A DNA stretch of 5,391 bases from positions 1 to 5,391 of the forward strand of contig CAKZLS010000326.1 of the NCBI GenBank assembly GCA_937127205.1. The letters run 5' to 3'. Positions 4,934 to 5,391 of the stretch are shown piece after piece. The position numbers and the translations under genes are program-made. The stretch is from an uncultured Rhodospirillales bacterium (GTDB lineage: Bacteria; Pseudomonadota; Alphaproteobacteria; Rhodospirillales; Defluviicoccaceae). Position 1 is the stretch's first letter; every line of letters starts with the position of its first letter. The notes below the pieces were generated by a model. That model made no database searches. It had not been told where the DNA came from and worked only from the letters and a program-made list of their open reading frames with translations.

Positions 4934-5391
4934 CTATACGGCGCTTGCCCGACTGCTCTTCGCCGCCAACACCAACGCGAGTGAACCTGCTCCGGTAATA
5001 ATAAAGCCGATTGCCAACGGGAACGCCGTTTTATCGTACAGCAGCCCCGTCGAAACGGACATGGCCACCGCAATTCCACTCGATACGGATGCCACGAGGG
5101 ATGCCCCGAGCCCGGCGATGCGCCCAAGCGACTGCATCGCCATGGCGTTCACGTTTCCAAACAAGATGCCGATGCAAAAAAATATTAGTTAGCAAAGCGC
5201 CATAAACGCCAAGAAGGGCGGAACGCCGTCATAGCGAGAGGATGTTGTAAGCAGAACGCCACCGAGACCGACCAGCCCAGCCAAAGCCAAGACCGAGAGG
5301 CGATGCATGCCGTATCGCATCACGAGGCGGCTGTTTACGAAGGCGGCGATCCCGAGCGCCGTGGCCAGTATGGCAAAATAAAGCGGAAAGT
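4934..5391 (-). pseudogene. Bcr/CflA-like MFS drug-efflux transporter, C-terminal half with in-frame stop; 5' end outside window
   Basis: One minus-strand frame reads as the C-terminal half of a 12-TM major facilitator, interrupted by a TAA at 5191-5189. Before the stop are 66 codons: a TM segment starting FPLYFAILATALG, the cytoplasmic NSRLVMRYGMHR loop, a second TM (LSVLALAGLVGLGGVLL), and the start of a third (PFLAFMALC). After it, 84 codons continue in the same frame with LIFFCIGILFGNVNAMAM, the SLGRIAGLGAS motif typical of Bcr/CflA proteins (usually PLGHIAG), and two more hydrophobic segments, ending at TAG 4936-4934. Because frame and homology resume directly, a single base change (for example TTA to TAA) explains it; an indel does not. 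Such proteins export drugs or metabolites by proton antiport across the inner membrane. A truncated product would lack about four TM helices. Sequencing error remains possible. Confidence 0.75.

Overview
The window is GC-rich with tightly packed genes and lies at the edge of what looks like an aryl polyene (APE)-type pigment cluster in a Gram-negative bacterium. An alphaproteobacterium is plausible from the GC-rich codon use and protein flavour, but the sequence has no taxonomic marker and this is inference.

Positions 1-2868 (+ strand) hold four type II fatty-acid/polyketide-style genes in the order ketosynthase (only its C-terminal part), hotdog dehydratase, ketoreductase and complete ketosynthase. 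Consecutive stop and start codons overlap by 4, 4 and 1 nt, so the four are almost certainly one translationally coupled operon. This KS-DH-KR-KS order is the one known at the end of APE clusters (apeO-apeP-apeQ-apeR). In such systems the KS extends an aryl-primed chain on an acyl carrier protein, the KR reduces the keto group and the DH dehydrates it. With no enoyl reductase, the cycle leaves a conjugated polyene. The carrier proteins, aryl starter enzymes and export genes must lie upstream, outside the window.

After a 127-nt gap, 2996-3715 (+) encodes a class I SAM-dependent methyltransferase. It is a candidate tailoring enzyme for the polyene head group. It ends 22 nt from the convergent stop of an unrelated gene, which marks the probable cluster boundary.

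Positions 3738-4673 (- strand) encode a complete NAD-dependent L-lactate dehydrogenase. It has the substrate-selecting Gln, the full catalytic set and residues matching the fructose-1,6-bisphosphate site of allosteric bacterial enzymes. It starts at TTG behind a textbook Shine-Dalgarno. Its 260-nt upstream region contains a striking 38-bp near-perfect palindrome at 4867-4904.

Positions 4934-5391 (-) are the C-terminal half of a Bcr/CflA-like MFS drug-efflux transporter. Its reading frame is interrupted by one in-frame TAA in a membrane segment, so it is a probable pseudogene that runs off the window edge.

I see no tRNA, rRNA, CRISPR array or insertion sequence. The APE-type module is a known kind of system. 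The least explained items are the altered first active-site His motif of the complete KS, the palindrome upstream of ldh, and the broken transporter.
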